64,000 nucleotides of DNA, from contig CALCBD010000058.1 of NCBI GenBank assembly GCA_937897985.1, forward strand, positions 62,001 through 126,000. Reading direction: 5' to 3'. Under the pieces are notes generated by a model. It was given only the letters and a program-made list of their open reading frames with translations. It was not told the origin of the DNA and did no database searches. Every line of letters starts with the position of its first letter. Within the stretch, counting starts at the first letter, position 1. Shown in pieces: positions 26,876 through 34,517 of this stretch. Made by a program: the position numbers and the translations under genes. Source of the stretch: an uncultured Paludibacter sp. Its GTDB lineage: Bacteria > Bacteroidota > Bacteroidia > Bacteroidales > Paludibacteraceae.

Positions 26876-27463
26876 TTATGCATATATATGTTCGACCAGA
26901 ATTTTAATACCGATAAGTATCAGTATCAGACCACCAAAAAACTCAACATTAACTCTGATTCGTTTTCTGAATCTGATGCCCAGAAAGACTCCGATAAAAG
27001 TGAGAATAAAGCTGATAGTACCAATACTGATAATGGCAAACCAGATTTTATCCGGAAATGGCACAAACACAATACCTGTAGCCAGTGCATCAATACTTGT
27101 GGCAACGGCCAGCACAAGCAGAGTTTTCCAATTAAATGGATGAGGAATAATATTGCACTGAGGATCAATAGGTTTCAAACCTTCGACAAACATTTTAATC
27201 CCGATAATTTCGAGAAGTACAAATGCAATCCAGTGATCATAGGTAATGAACTCACGCGCAAAGGTATAACCGGCAAAATATCCTATCAAAGGCATAGCCG
27301 CCTGAAAAAAACCGAACAGAAAAGCCATTCGGAGCACATTGCCGAATTGAAATTTTTTCAAACAGATTCCCTTGCCGATTGACACAGCAAAACAATCCAT
27401 GGCTAAACCGATTCCGATGATGATAATTGAGAGTATATCCATTTTGTAATAAAAAGCCCCCAA
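26876..27463 (-). CDS. mntP: Manganese efflux pump MntP
   Basis: The frame is open from 27463, but the ATG at 27442 (MDILSIIIIGIGLAMDCF) is the better start, giving 188 residues, the family's usual length. There are six transmembrane segments and two related halves, each with a conserved Asp: GLAMDCFAVSIGKG and ATSIDALATGIVF. It exports Mn2+ across the inner membrane. The enteric gene is controlled by a manganese riboswitch. Here the leader contains a GC-rich stem followed by a T-run, but it does not match that riboswitch. tkt lies upstream on the same strand. Confidence 0.92.
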   Translation of the reverse strand: MGAFYYKMDILSIIIIGIGLAMDCFAVSIGKGICLKKFQFGNVLRMAFLFGFFQAAMPLIGYFAGYTFAREFITYDHWIAFVLLEIIGIKMFVEGLKPIDPQCNIIPHPFNWKTLLVLAVATSIDALATGIVFVPFPDKIWFAIISIGTISFILTFIGVFLGIRFRKRIRVNVEFFGGLILILIGIKILVEHIYA

Positions 27464-27507
27464 TCCCTAAAGGAAAGTAAAAACTCTGCTTTCAGGTTGG
27501 TGGGGGC
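27451..27507 (-). terminator. GC-rich hairpin with T-run in the tkt-mntP gap
   Basis: On the minus strand GCCCCCA (27507-27501) pairs with TGGGGGC (27462-27456) around a 38-nt loop and is followed by TTTTT (27455-27451), only 8 nt before the mntP ATG. A second small hairpin (CCCC-GGAA-GGGG type) lies at 27519-27532. It is either the tkt terminator or an attenuator in the mntP leader. Confidence 0.5.
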
Positions 27508-27538
27508 AATTAATTATTCCCCTTCCGGGGGTAAGGGT

Positions 27539-29560
27539 TTAAAACATTTTCTTTACCTGTTCGTAAACGTTTTTAGCATTGAAGCCTAACTTTTCGTCTA
27601 AAACCTTATAAGGTGCCGAAAAACCGAATGATTCCAATCCGAATACTTTACCGTTTGCTCCGACCAAACCTTCGAGATTGACAGGCAAACCGGCTGTGAG
27701 ACCGAAGATTTTTGCACCTGCAGGCAAAACACTATTCTGATATTCGGCAGTCTGACTGCGGAACAAGCCTTCGGAAGGAACAGAAACCAAACGAATTCTG
27801 ATACCTTCGGCACGTAATAAAGCAGCACCTTCGTTCAGAGTAGAAACCTCAGAACCTGAAGCCACCAGGATAACATCGGGATTTCCATCACATGCTACAA
27901 TATAACCTCCTTTTTCAGCTTGCTGAGCTTCAGCTTTACGTCCGCTGGCAGATGGAAGATCAGTAATATTTTGACGTGAAAGTATTAAAGCTGTCGGAGT
28001 TTTTGTATTTTCGAGGGCCATGCGCCATGCAACTGTTGTTTCTTCAACATCAGCCGGACGGAGTACCAGCATTGAATTATGACCCTTGTGATTTTTCAGT
28101 TTCTCCATTAAACGGATCTGAGCTTCCTGTTCTACAGGTTCGTGGGTTGGTCCATCTTCACCTACACGGAAAGCGTCATGTGTCCATATAAATTTCACCG
28201 GTTGTTCCATAAGAGCAGCCATACGGACAGCAGGTTTCATATAGTCGGAGAATACAAAGAAAGTAGCACAGGCAGGAATAACACCACCGTGTAAACTCAT
28301 TCCGATTGCAACACACGCCATGGTAAGTTCGGCAACACCGGCCTGCAGGAATGCACCCGAAAAATCACCTTTTGCAAATGCTTTTGTGTTTTTCAGGAAT
28401 CCATCAGTTTTATCTGAGTTTGATAAATCGGCACTTGTAACCACCATATTTTCGACCTGTTTTGCCAGTTCAGACAAAACTGTAGCCGAAGCGGCACGTG
28501 TAGCCTGACCCGGTTTCTGTACAACTGCATCCCAGTTTACATTCACCTTACCGGAGAAGAAGAATTCCAGTTTGGCTGCCAGTTCGGGATTTGCTTTTGC
28601 CCATGCATCTTTTTTTGCCATTTTTGCGGCAACAATTACTTTCAGTTCTTCTGCACGTTTGGCATATAAAGCTTTTGTTTCGTCAAAAATCACAAACGGA
28701 TTTTCAGGATTACCACCAAGATTTTTAATACTTTCCTGATAAGAAGCACCACATTCGCTCAAAGGCATACCGTGTGTTGCACACTGATTTTCGAAACTTG
28801 AGCCGTCGGCTTTACGGGCACCTTTACCCATTACAGTTTTACCAATGATCAGAGTCGGTTTTTCATTTTCGGCCTTTGCTTCGGTCAGTGCAGCGCGGAT
28901 TTGTTCAGCATCACCGCCGTTTATTTCAATTACTTTCCAGCCCCAGGCTAAATATTTTTGAGCTGTATTTTCACTGGTTACAGCATCTGTTCCTGTAGAA
29001 AGCTGAATATCATTTGAGTCGTAGAACATAATCAGGTTGTTCAGTCCGAGATGACCTGCCAGACGACCGGCACCCTGCGAAATTTCCTCCTGAACACCAC
29101 CATCCGAGATATATGCATAAATGGTCTGATTCATTACTTCTCCAAAACGTGCCTGCAGAAATTTGGCTGCAATGGCGGCTCCAACAGCATAAGTATGACC
29201 CTGTCCGAGCGGACCCGAAGTATTTTCAACACCACGCATTACATCCACTTCGGGATGTCCGGGAGTAGGACTTCCCCACTGACGGAATTGTGACAATTCA
29301 TCTAAAGTATACTTCCCGGTACAGGCAAGCACTGAATACAACATGGGCGACATGTGTCCCGGATCGAGGAAAAAACGATCGCGACCTGTCCATTCAGGAT
29401 GTTGCGGATCGTACTCAAGAAATTCGGAGTACAGCACATTAATAAAATCAGCTCCACCCATGGCTCCGCCCGGATGACCTGATTTTGCTTTCTCAACTGC
29501 CGACGCAGCCAGAATACGGATGTTGTCGGCTGCCCGATTTAAAGTTTGAATTGAATTCAT
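27539..29560 (-). CDS. tkt: Transketolase
   Basis: A 673-residue thiamine-diphosphate enzyme of the non-oxidative pentose phosphate pathway, full length in one chain. The N-terminal ThDP domain has SGHPGGAMGGAD, GPLGQGHTYAVGAAIA and the GDG-type motif as YISDGGVQEE. The central pyrimidine domain carries GVAELTMACVAIGMSLHGG (catalytic Glu) and FFVFSDYMKPAVRMAALM. THEPVEQEAQIR supplies further active-site residues. It moves two-carbon ketol units between sugar phosphates in the cytoplasm. It appears to be monocistronic or to read into mntP through a terminator-like hairpin. Confidence 0.97.
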   Translation of the reverse strand: MNSIQTLNRAADNIRILAASAVEKAKSGHPGGAMGGADFINVLYSEFLEYDPQHPEWTGRDRFFLDPGHMSPMLYSVLACTGKYTLDELSQFRQWGSPTPGHPEVDVMRGVENTSGPLGQGHTYAVGAAIAAKFLQARFGEVMNQTIYAYISDGGVQEEISQGAGRLAGHLGLNNLIMFYDSNDIQLSTGTDAVTSENTAQKYLAWGWKVIEINGGDAEQIRAALTEAKAENEKPTLIIGKTVMGKGARKADGSSFENQCATHGMPLSECGASYQESIKNLGGNPENPFVIFDETKALYAKRAEELKVIVAAKMAKKDAWAKANPELAAKLEFFFSGKVNVNWDAVVQKPGQATRAASATVLSELAKQVENMVVTSADLSNSDKTDGFLKNTKAFAKGDFSGAFLQAGVAELTMACVAIGMSLHGGVIPACATFFVFSDYMKPAVRMAALMEQPVKFIWTHDAFRVGEDGPTHEPVEQEAQIRLMEKLKNHKGHNSMLVLRPADVEETTVAWRMALENTKTPTALILSRQNITDLPSASGRKAEAQQAEKGGYIVACDGNPDVILVASGSEVSTLNEGAALLRAEGIRIRLVSVPSEGLFRSQTAEYQNSVLPAGAKIFGLTAGLPVNLEGLVGANGKVFGLESFGFSAPYKVLDEKLGFNAKNVYEQVKKMF

Positions 29561-29643
29561 AAGTTTTTATTTTTGTTGTTGTTGTGTTTGTTTATTGTCT
29601 GCTAATTGCATTCGAATCGGATTATCAGCTGAATTTCAACATA

Positions 29644-30333
29644 TTAAAATTTATAACCAAGGCAATAATTCACTTCCCAATTCGCATTTCCTGTATTTAA
29701 ACCAAATCCCGGAATATACCAGGGTTTAAATTTTCCGGCTGCATCTTCACTGCTTGTGCTTTTATTTTTAACAGTCCAGCCTAAAAATACATTTTTGAAA
29801 ATTTCCACGCGCATTCCCGCTACAAATTCAATCCAGACCCTGGTTGCCGGAATATTTTCGTAATTCAGTGTCTGATTTTCGCCCCAGTAATCGTTGACAA
29901 TCGAAACATCGGTAATATTGTACTTAAAACTTGAGAAACCGACTCTGATTCCGGCGAGAAAAAGATTATTGGTAGGTTTTACCGATTTCTTTTCCTTCAT
30001 TATGTTAAAGTCAAGGCCCACCCTTCCAAAAACAGCATCGGTTTTGTAGCTAATGTTCGAGGAACTGATTTTGTCGGCACCTCCATAACCTATTTCCACA
30101 ACAGGGAAATACTTATGTTTCAGATCGGATTGTAGGGCAACTTCGTACGAATAAGTTTCGTGGGTCGATAAAAATGAAGATGCTAAAGGAACCAGATCAA
30201 CATCGAGTCTGATTCCGTTGAAAAATCTGACCTTAACAGTATCTTTTTGAAGTGCTTTTATCTGCCCGTTTACCTGTGTGCATCCTAATACAAACAGTAA
30301 ACTAAAAATGATATATCTGAATGTTTTCTGCAT
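29644..30333 (-). CDS. DUF6048-like outer-membrane beta-barrel protein
   Basis: A 229-residue protein with a signal sequence (residues 1-24; a possible lipobox LGC at Cys18 is also visible). It has amphipathic strands (FNGIRLDVDLVPLASSFLSTHETYSYEVALQSDL, YFPVVEIGYGGADK, GRVGLDFNIMK) and a terminal Phe (NYCLGYKF). The order and sequence type match the DUF6048 proteins that accompany DUF6452 lipoproteins in Bacteroidales. Function is not known. Its start lies inside the 3' end of the DUF6452-like gene (32-nt overlap), so translation of the two is probably coupled. Confidence 0.7.
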   Translation of the reverse strand: MQKTFRYIIFSLLFVLGCTQVNGQIKALQKDTVKVRFFNGIRLDVDLVPLASSFLSTHETYSYEVALQSDLKHKYFPVVEIGYGGADKISSSNISYKTDAVFGRVGLDFNIMKEKKSVKPTNNLFLAGIRVGFSSFKYNITDVSIVNDYWGENQTLNYENIPATRVWIEFVAGMRVEIFKNVFLGWTVKNKSTSSEDAAGKFKPWYIPGFGLNTGNANWEVNYCLGYKF

Positions 30334-30784
30334 TTACATTATTAATTTCCCGATTTATAATTGCCAGTGAATCAATAAAGTGACCGGTTGTCACTACTTC
30401 ATCAATGGTATGAGCCACCACACATCCACACTCAAGCGACAGATAGTAACCGTCGTTATTCTGATAAAAAACAGATATTGTATCGGTTGTATTGTTGAAG
30501 CGAATGATATAATCGGTTTGTTCCGCTTTATTTTTAAGAGGAAGATTGATTGATTTTGTACTCAGCTTTTTTTTATAGTAAAAAGAATCAACACCCAAAC
30601 CATTCGCCCAAATACTGTCGATGTTGAGCGAAGATTTTGAATAAACCCCGGTTGTGGAATTTTTAGTTTTTGTATAAAACCCGATTTGCATTTTCACTTC
30701 TGTATTTTCCCTACAGCTGTCGGTAGAAGTACATGAAGTTAATACAATGAATAACAGTATGATAATTTTATCCGATATTTTCAT
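30302..30784 (-). CDS. DUF6452-like lipoprotein
   Basis: A 160-residue lipoprotein (VLTSC, Cys18) with CRENTEVKMQIGFYTKTKN, typical of DUF6452 proteins, and a later SLECGCVVAHTIDEV block with two close cysteines. It overlaps the downstream DUF6048-like barrel by 32 nt. The pair is conserved together in Bacteroidales, which suggests that the lipoprotein partners the barrel in the outer membrane. This is inference from gene order. It lies 71 nt downstream of the membrane protein at 30856. Confidence 0.7.
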   Translation of the reverse strand: MKISDKIIILLFIVLTSCTSTDSCRENTEVKMQIGFYTKTKNSTTGVYSKSSLNIDSIWANGLGVDSFYYKKKLSTKSINLPLKNKAEQTDYIIRFNNTTDTISVFYQNNDGYYLSLECGCVVAHTIDEVVTTGHFIDSLAIINREINNVNAENIQIYHF

Positions 30785-30855
30785 AAACTAATTTTAACAA
30801 CAGAAAACTTACATTTTAATAATGAGTTGAAAAATTTTTCAAAATGGCTGATATA

Positions 30856-31383
30856 TTAATTTATCCCTGCAAAATCTCTTACTTCATTTTTCAACAATCC
30901 CATTGCAATTTCAGCAGGGCTTTCACCGGTTGACGAATAAACCTGAATAATCAGTGCTGCCAGTTCCGAAGCTTTACTATCGGCTTCTGATTTTGCGGCA
31001 CATGTATTTATTAACCGGATGAGAGTTTCCTGAGCCAGTTTTACTGCCGACCATAATTCGTCACTCACATAAATTTGTTGTGAAACATTGTGTGCGAACT
31101 CTTTTCGAATATTTTCCACCAGCAGCTGTTGCAATTCACCACTTTTCATTTCAGGAGTTACAATACTTACAATCAGCGAATTAGGAACAGTTCTTTCAAG
31201 AACAAGGGCCAACCTTTCGTATGCCCTCAACCGTATGGGAGTCAAAACAGAAAGGTTCATTTTTTGCAATTCCTGTTTTCTGTTATTGTCTGCTTCACGC
31301 AAAAACTTATCAATCAGTATATAAACTGTTAACAGCACAAGCAGGGCAGGAATTGATATTGTAAGAATTTCTTTCATAAACAA
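30856..31383 (-). CDS. Conserved Bacteroidota single-pass membrane protein, unknown function
   Basis: A 175-residue protein with one N-terminal transmembrane helix (ILTISIPALLVLLTVYILI) and a charged, helical cytoplasmic part (LSVLTPIRLRAYERLALVLERTVPNSL, then QQLLVENIRKEFAHNVSQQIYVSDELW). The RLRAYERLALFLERI pattern is found in a widespread Bacteroidota family without assigned function. The better start may be the internal ATG two codons downstream. It lies 28 nt after the DUF190 gene and may belong to the same transcript as crcB and DUF190. Confidence 0.65.
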   Translation of the reverse strand: MFMKEILTISIPALLVLLTVYILIDKFLREADNNRKQELQKMNLSVLTPIRLRAYERLALVLERTVPNSLIVSIVTPEMKSGELQQLLVENIRKEFAHNVSQQIYVSDELWSAVKLAQETLIRLINTCAAKSEADSKASELAALIIQVYSSTGESPAEIAMGLLKNEVRDFAGIN

Positions 31384-31411
31384 CTGAATATTAACCTGTT
31401 CAGATTCATAT

Positions 31412-31759
31412 TTACTTATTTCCTGTTTTATATAATTTTATGCTTACAGGTTCAATTGTGATCAGACAACCTTTTTGTAATTGCTGAAAATCCACCTCCA
31501 TCAGATCATAAAATTTATTCAGCTTTTCGGTTTCATCAATCAATTCGATTACCAATGGTAATTTTTCGGTCAGCTCCCAAAAGCGTGATGTATGAATGTG
31601 TTTGCTGCTCGGACCGTAACCTGTAATTCCGCGATAGACCGTTGCACCTGAAATTCCGTACGTTTTCGCTTTCTCTACAATTCGTTCATAAAGTAAATCA
31701 GTCCCGATTTTATCGGTGCTGCTTATATAAATTTTCAAAACGCTGTTTTCCATCATCAA
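31412..31759 (-). CDS. DUF190 family protein
   Basis: A 115-residue frame. The likely start is the third ATG (31753, MENSVLKIYIS). It has the DUF190 pattern: LKIYISSTDKIGTDLLYERIVEKAKTYGISGATVYRGITGYG, then LPLVIELIDETEKLNKFYDLM. The fold resembles PII-like signal proteins. It lies 15 nt after crcB, a pairing seen in many bacteria, which suggests a role linked to the fluoride channel. The molecular function is not established. Confidence 0.88.
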   Translation of the reverse strand: MMMENSVLKIYISSTDKIGTDLLYERIVEKAKTYGISGATVYRGITGYGPSSKHIHTSRFWELTEKLPLVIELIDETEKLNKFYDLMEVDFQQLQKGCLITIEPVSIKLYKTGNK

Positions 31760-31774
31760 TATCTTTTAGCTGAT

Positions 31775-32149
31775 TTACAATAAATTAGTCAATGTATATC
31801 CTAAATAAACAGCTATAAATCCTAAAATAATACTACCGGCAGTGTACAGCAACACCGAAAGCAACTGGCCATTCTGTATTAACATCAGGTTTTCATTGGT
31901 AAACGACGAAAATGTAGTAAAACCTCCACAAAAACCAACCATCAACAACAAACGTAAATCATTGGAAATCAAATCAGTTTTTGCTGAAATCCCGACCAAA
32001 AACCCGATGATAAAACTACCGGCTACATTCACGGTAAGCGTTCCCATCGGAATGGAAAGGAAATGCCAGGTAAGATTTAATCCTGCCAGCAGGTACCTCA
32101 AGATACTTCCGATACAGCCACCCAAACCTACCAACAACAATTGTTTCAT
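31775..32149 (-). CDS. crcB: Fluoride ion channel CrcB/FluC
   Basis: A 124-residue, four-helix membrane protein that forms a dimeric fluoride channel in the inner membrane. Signature segments are GLGGCIGSILRYLLAG, MGTLTVNVAGSFIIGFLVG (conserved Asn) and GFCGGFTTFSSFTNE (the TFSSF Phe track and break region with the central Na+ site). The length is usual. DUF190 follows 15 nt downstream. I looked for a crcB-motif fluoride riboswitch in the 88-nt upstream gap and did not find its conserved core. Confidence 0.95.
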   Translation of the reverse strand: MKQLLLVGLGGCIGSILRYLLAGLNLTWHFLSIPMGTLTVNVAGSFIIGFLVGISAKTDLISNDLRLLLMVGFCGGFTTFSSFTNENLMLIQNGQLLSVLLYTAGSIILGFIAVYLGYTLTNLL

Positions 32150-32237
32150 AACTGAATTTTATAACCTGCGGAGAGAACCGAACCATAAATACAATAGTCT
32201 TATTTAACAAAACTCCGGTTCCGATCTTAAATTTTGA

Positions 32238-33209
32238 TTAAATTTCTTTTTCAATCAGATAATTATTTCTTTCCGGCGAGTTTCGCGAAATTAATTCACC
32301 GATAAAACCGGTCAGGAACAACAAAGTACCCAGAATCATTGCCAGCAATGCCAGATAGAAATACGGGCTTTCGGTAACCAAAGGTGCCCGAACGTGCGAT
32401 AGCAGCGCATACAATTTATTGGCACCAACCACGAGTACAGCAAAAAATCCGAGCACAAACATCAGACTGCCGTATAATCCAAAGAAGTGCATTGGTTTTT
32501 TCCCGAATTTCGAAAGAAACCAAAGTGTAATTAAATCAAGATAACCGTTCACAAAGCGATTCATACCGAATTTTGTTTCTCCGAATTCGCGTTTGCGATG
32601 TTCCACCACTTTTTCGCCTATGCGTTTAAACCCTGCGTTTTTGGCAAGATAAGGAATATAACGGTGCATTTCGCCGTAAACCTCTATGTTTTTAACCACA
32701 TCCACCCTGTAGGCTTTAAGTCCGCAATTCATATCATGCAGCTTAAGACCCGTAACTTTACGAGCTGTAGCGTTATATAATTTTGATGGTAAATTTTTGG
32801 TGAGTTTCGAATCTAATCTTTTTTTCTTCCAACCCGAAACCAAATCATAATTTTCGTCAATGATCATGCGGTACAATTCAGGTATTTCGTCAGGACTGTC
32901 CTGCAAATCGGCATCCATAGTTATAACCACATCTCCCTGTGCAGCTTTGAATCCGCAATACAAAGCAGGTGATTTCCCGTAATTATTGCGGAATTTTATT
33001 CCTTTTACATGCTGCGAATTTTGCTTCAGATCTTCGATAACCTTCCATGAATTATCGGTGCTGCCGTCATTTACGAATATTACTTCGAACGAAAAATTAT
33101 TTTTGGTCATCACCCGTTCTATCCACTCATATAGTTTCACGAGCGACTCTTCTTCGTTATACAGCGGAATTATTACTGAAATATCCATATTAAATTGATT
33201 TGCAACCAT
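32238..33209 (-). CDS. Family 2 glycosyltransferase, dolichol-phosphate-mannose-synthase type, membrane-anchored
   Basis: The better start is the ATG at 33188 (MDISVIIPLYNEEESL), giving 316 residues. The GT2 domain has FVNDGSTDNSW and the metal-binding TMDADLQDSPDEIP, followed by ALYCGFKAAQGDV-type blocks. Two C-terminal transmembrane helices (about 230-300: FFGLYGSLMFVLGFFAVLVVGA and SPYFYLALLAMILGTLLFLTGFIGELI) match GtrB/ArnC-like enzymes that attach a sugar to undecaprenyl phosphate at the inner membrane. The sugar cannot be told. It is downstream of the DUF4199 gene on the same strand (gap 23 nt), so likely co-transcribed. Confidence 0.88.
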   Translation of the reverse strand: MVANQFNMDISVIIPLYNEEESLVKLYEWIERVMTKNNFSFEVIFVNDGSTDNSWKVIEDLKQNSQHVKGIKFRNNYGKSPALYCGFKAAQGDVVITMDADLQDSPDEIPELYRMIIDENYDLVSGWKKKRLDSKLTKNLPSKLYNATARKVTGLKLHDMNCGLKAYRVDVVKNIEVYGEMHRYIPYLAKNAGFKRIGEKVVEHRKREFGETKFGMNRFVNGYLDLITLWFLSKFGKKPMHFFGLYGSLMFVLGFFAVLVVGANKLYALLSHVRAPLVTESPYFYLALLAMILGTLLFLTGFIGELISRNSPERNNYLIEKEI

Positions 33210-33232
33210 TTATAATTTTTACCTACAAGTGG

Positions 33233-33739
33233 CTATTCAAAAATACTTTTTTCTTTTTTAACAAACCCGGAAAAAATCACTGCCCAAAAGGCCGCTGAAA
33301 TAGCACCCGAAAGTATATTCATGAAAAACATCGGTACTGGTTTGTAAAACATTTCAATCAATCCGTAAGTTTTATCATCGAGTTCAATACCCATATTTTC
33401 GTACACTTTGAATACATCGTTCATCATTGATGCAAAATAATCCTTATTGATAAAACCACTATATATCAGCATTATAACTGCCGAAATAGCAGAACCGAAA
33501 AAGTAAATTTTAAACATAAAGCTGAACGCTTTCCCAAAGCTGATGATGCCACCATGGTTTTGTTCACGGTTTTGTACAGCAAATTTGTAAAGCAAAAATA
33601 AAATCAGAATGGAGATAAAAAATGAGACTGCACTCAGAAACCCTATTTTAGGAGCTGATAATAAGAACTTTAATGAAATAAGTCCGCCCAAATAAAGCAG
33701 ACCATAGATAACCGATGATCTTTCGGAATTCTGTTCCAT
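33233..33739 (-). CDS. DUF4199 family membrane protein
   Basis: The frame extends up to 33823, but a good promoter -7 element (TACTTTTG at 33768-33761) lies inside that extension, so the ATG at 33739 (MEQNSERSSVIYGLLYLGG) is taken as the start, giving 168 residues. There are four hydrophobic segments and an FGKAFSFMFKIYFFGSAIS stretch typical of DUF4199, a family common in Bacteroidota and often next to a GT2 glycosyltransferase, as here. Function is not known. Confidence 0.82.
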   Translation of the reverse strand: MEQNSERSSVIYGLLYLGGLISLKFLLSAPKIGFLSAVSFFISILILFLLYKFAVQNREQNHGGIISFGKAFSFMFKIYFFGSAISAVIMLIYSGFINKDYFASMMNDVFKVYENMGIELDDKTYGLIEMFYKPVPMFFMNILSGAISAAFWAVIFSGFVKKEKSIFE

Positions 33740-33760
33740 ATTTAAAAAATTTTTAGTTTG

Positions 33761-33768
33761 CAAAAGTA
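33761..33768 (-). promoter_or_regulatory. -7 element of the DUF4199-GT2 unit
   Basis: Minus-strand TACTTTTG, 21 nt upstream of the ATG at 33739. It decides the start codon, since the longer frame would begin upstream of transcription. Confidence 0.6.
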
Positions 33769-33951
33769 CAAAAAAAACATGAGAATAAAAAGGATTCAGA
33801 TTGTCAGAATCCGATAGCAACACCCGAAAATAAGGTTGAGTTTATGAAACTTCAACATGGCCTGACGGATTTACATCCTTAAAATTTAAATACTTCAGAC
33901 AATCACGCCGTTCAAAAATACATTTTCGGAAAATTAAAAGCCAAAGTGCTG

Positions 33952-34104
33952 CTATCTTTTATTATTGATAATCAGTGCTGCAATAACACCGGGCACCCAA
34001 CCACAAAGTGTAAGAAGAAACACAATTATAAACGAGCCACAGCCCTTATCGACTATAGCCAACGGTGGAAAAATAATGCAAAGAATAACCCTCCAGATTG
34101 ACAT
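33952..34104 (-). CDS. YqaE/Pmp3 family small membrane protein
   Basis: A 50-residue protein read from the ATG at 34104 to TAG at 33952. It has two hydrophobic helices with the Pmp3/YqaE pattern: ILCIIFPPLAIVDKGCGS (the conserved FPPLAV block) and FLLTLCGWVPGVIAALI (the LT-x-x-GxxPGxIHA-type block), ending NNKR. Such proteins lie in the cell membrane and are linked to salt or membrane stress; the exact role is unknown. It has its own promoter element (TATATTTG at 34136-34129). Confidence 0.88.
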   Translation of the reverse strand: MSIWRVILCIIFPPLAIVDKGCGSFIIVFLLTLCGWVPGVIAALIINNKR

Positions 34105-34517
34105 AAAATTTTGATTTTAAAGTTGCTGCAAATATAAATGATTTTTCTTAATCGCAGAATGATGTTATCCGGTAATTAAAAATTCATTTTGCACCGATCG
34201 ATGCAGTGTTTTTTAAATTTAAGCCTGCTTCAGGTAACAGACTCAATACAGTTGAATTGATATTACTTCGAAAAGAAAACTGAATCCGATCAATTTAAAT
34301 TGCTTTTTCAGCGACAATTAACTGCCTTAGCGGACTGCTTTTTCAATCAAAGTCATGAAATCCGGAACAAACGATTTAACATGCAAAAATAAAAATGAAA
34401 CACAGCAGAAGACTTTAAATGCAGCCTCAGGTAGTCATTTTGTCCACATAAAAAATCAAATATTGAACATAATCAGCACCTGACCCTGACTACTTTTGTA
34501 ACATCATCTTAAATACA
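34105..34517. other. Intergenic region between the YqaE gene and the pectin locus
   Basis: A 413-nt gap. It contains the minus-strand -7 element of the YqaE gene (34129-34136) and the + strand TACTTTTG element (34491-34498) for the first pectin gene. No open frame, RNA gene or strong hairpin was recognised. There is room for upstream regulator sites. Confidence 0.6.
34491..34498 (+). promoter_or_regulatory. -7 element of the pectin locus, first gene
   Basis: TACTTTTG, followed by TA, 20 nt before the ATG at 34518. The -33 region lacks a TTTG at the right distance, as expected for an activator-dependent promoter. Confidence 0.5.

Noticed and set aside
26888..27382. Plus-strand frame of 164 codons across mntP
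   Set aside because: It is antisense to the clear mntP motifs and has a composition rich in Lys, Asn and Ser without any domain, so it is a shadow frame.
27443..27538. Manganese (yybP-ykoY) riboswitch before mntP
   Set aside because: The conserved loop sequences of that riboswitch are absent. Only a GC-rich stem with a T-run is seen.
32150..32237. Possible fluoride (crcB-motif) riboswitch before crcB
   Set aside because: The 88-nt gap lacks the conserved riboswitch core and a fitting pseudoknot, so only a plain leader is called.
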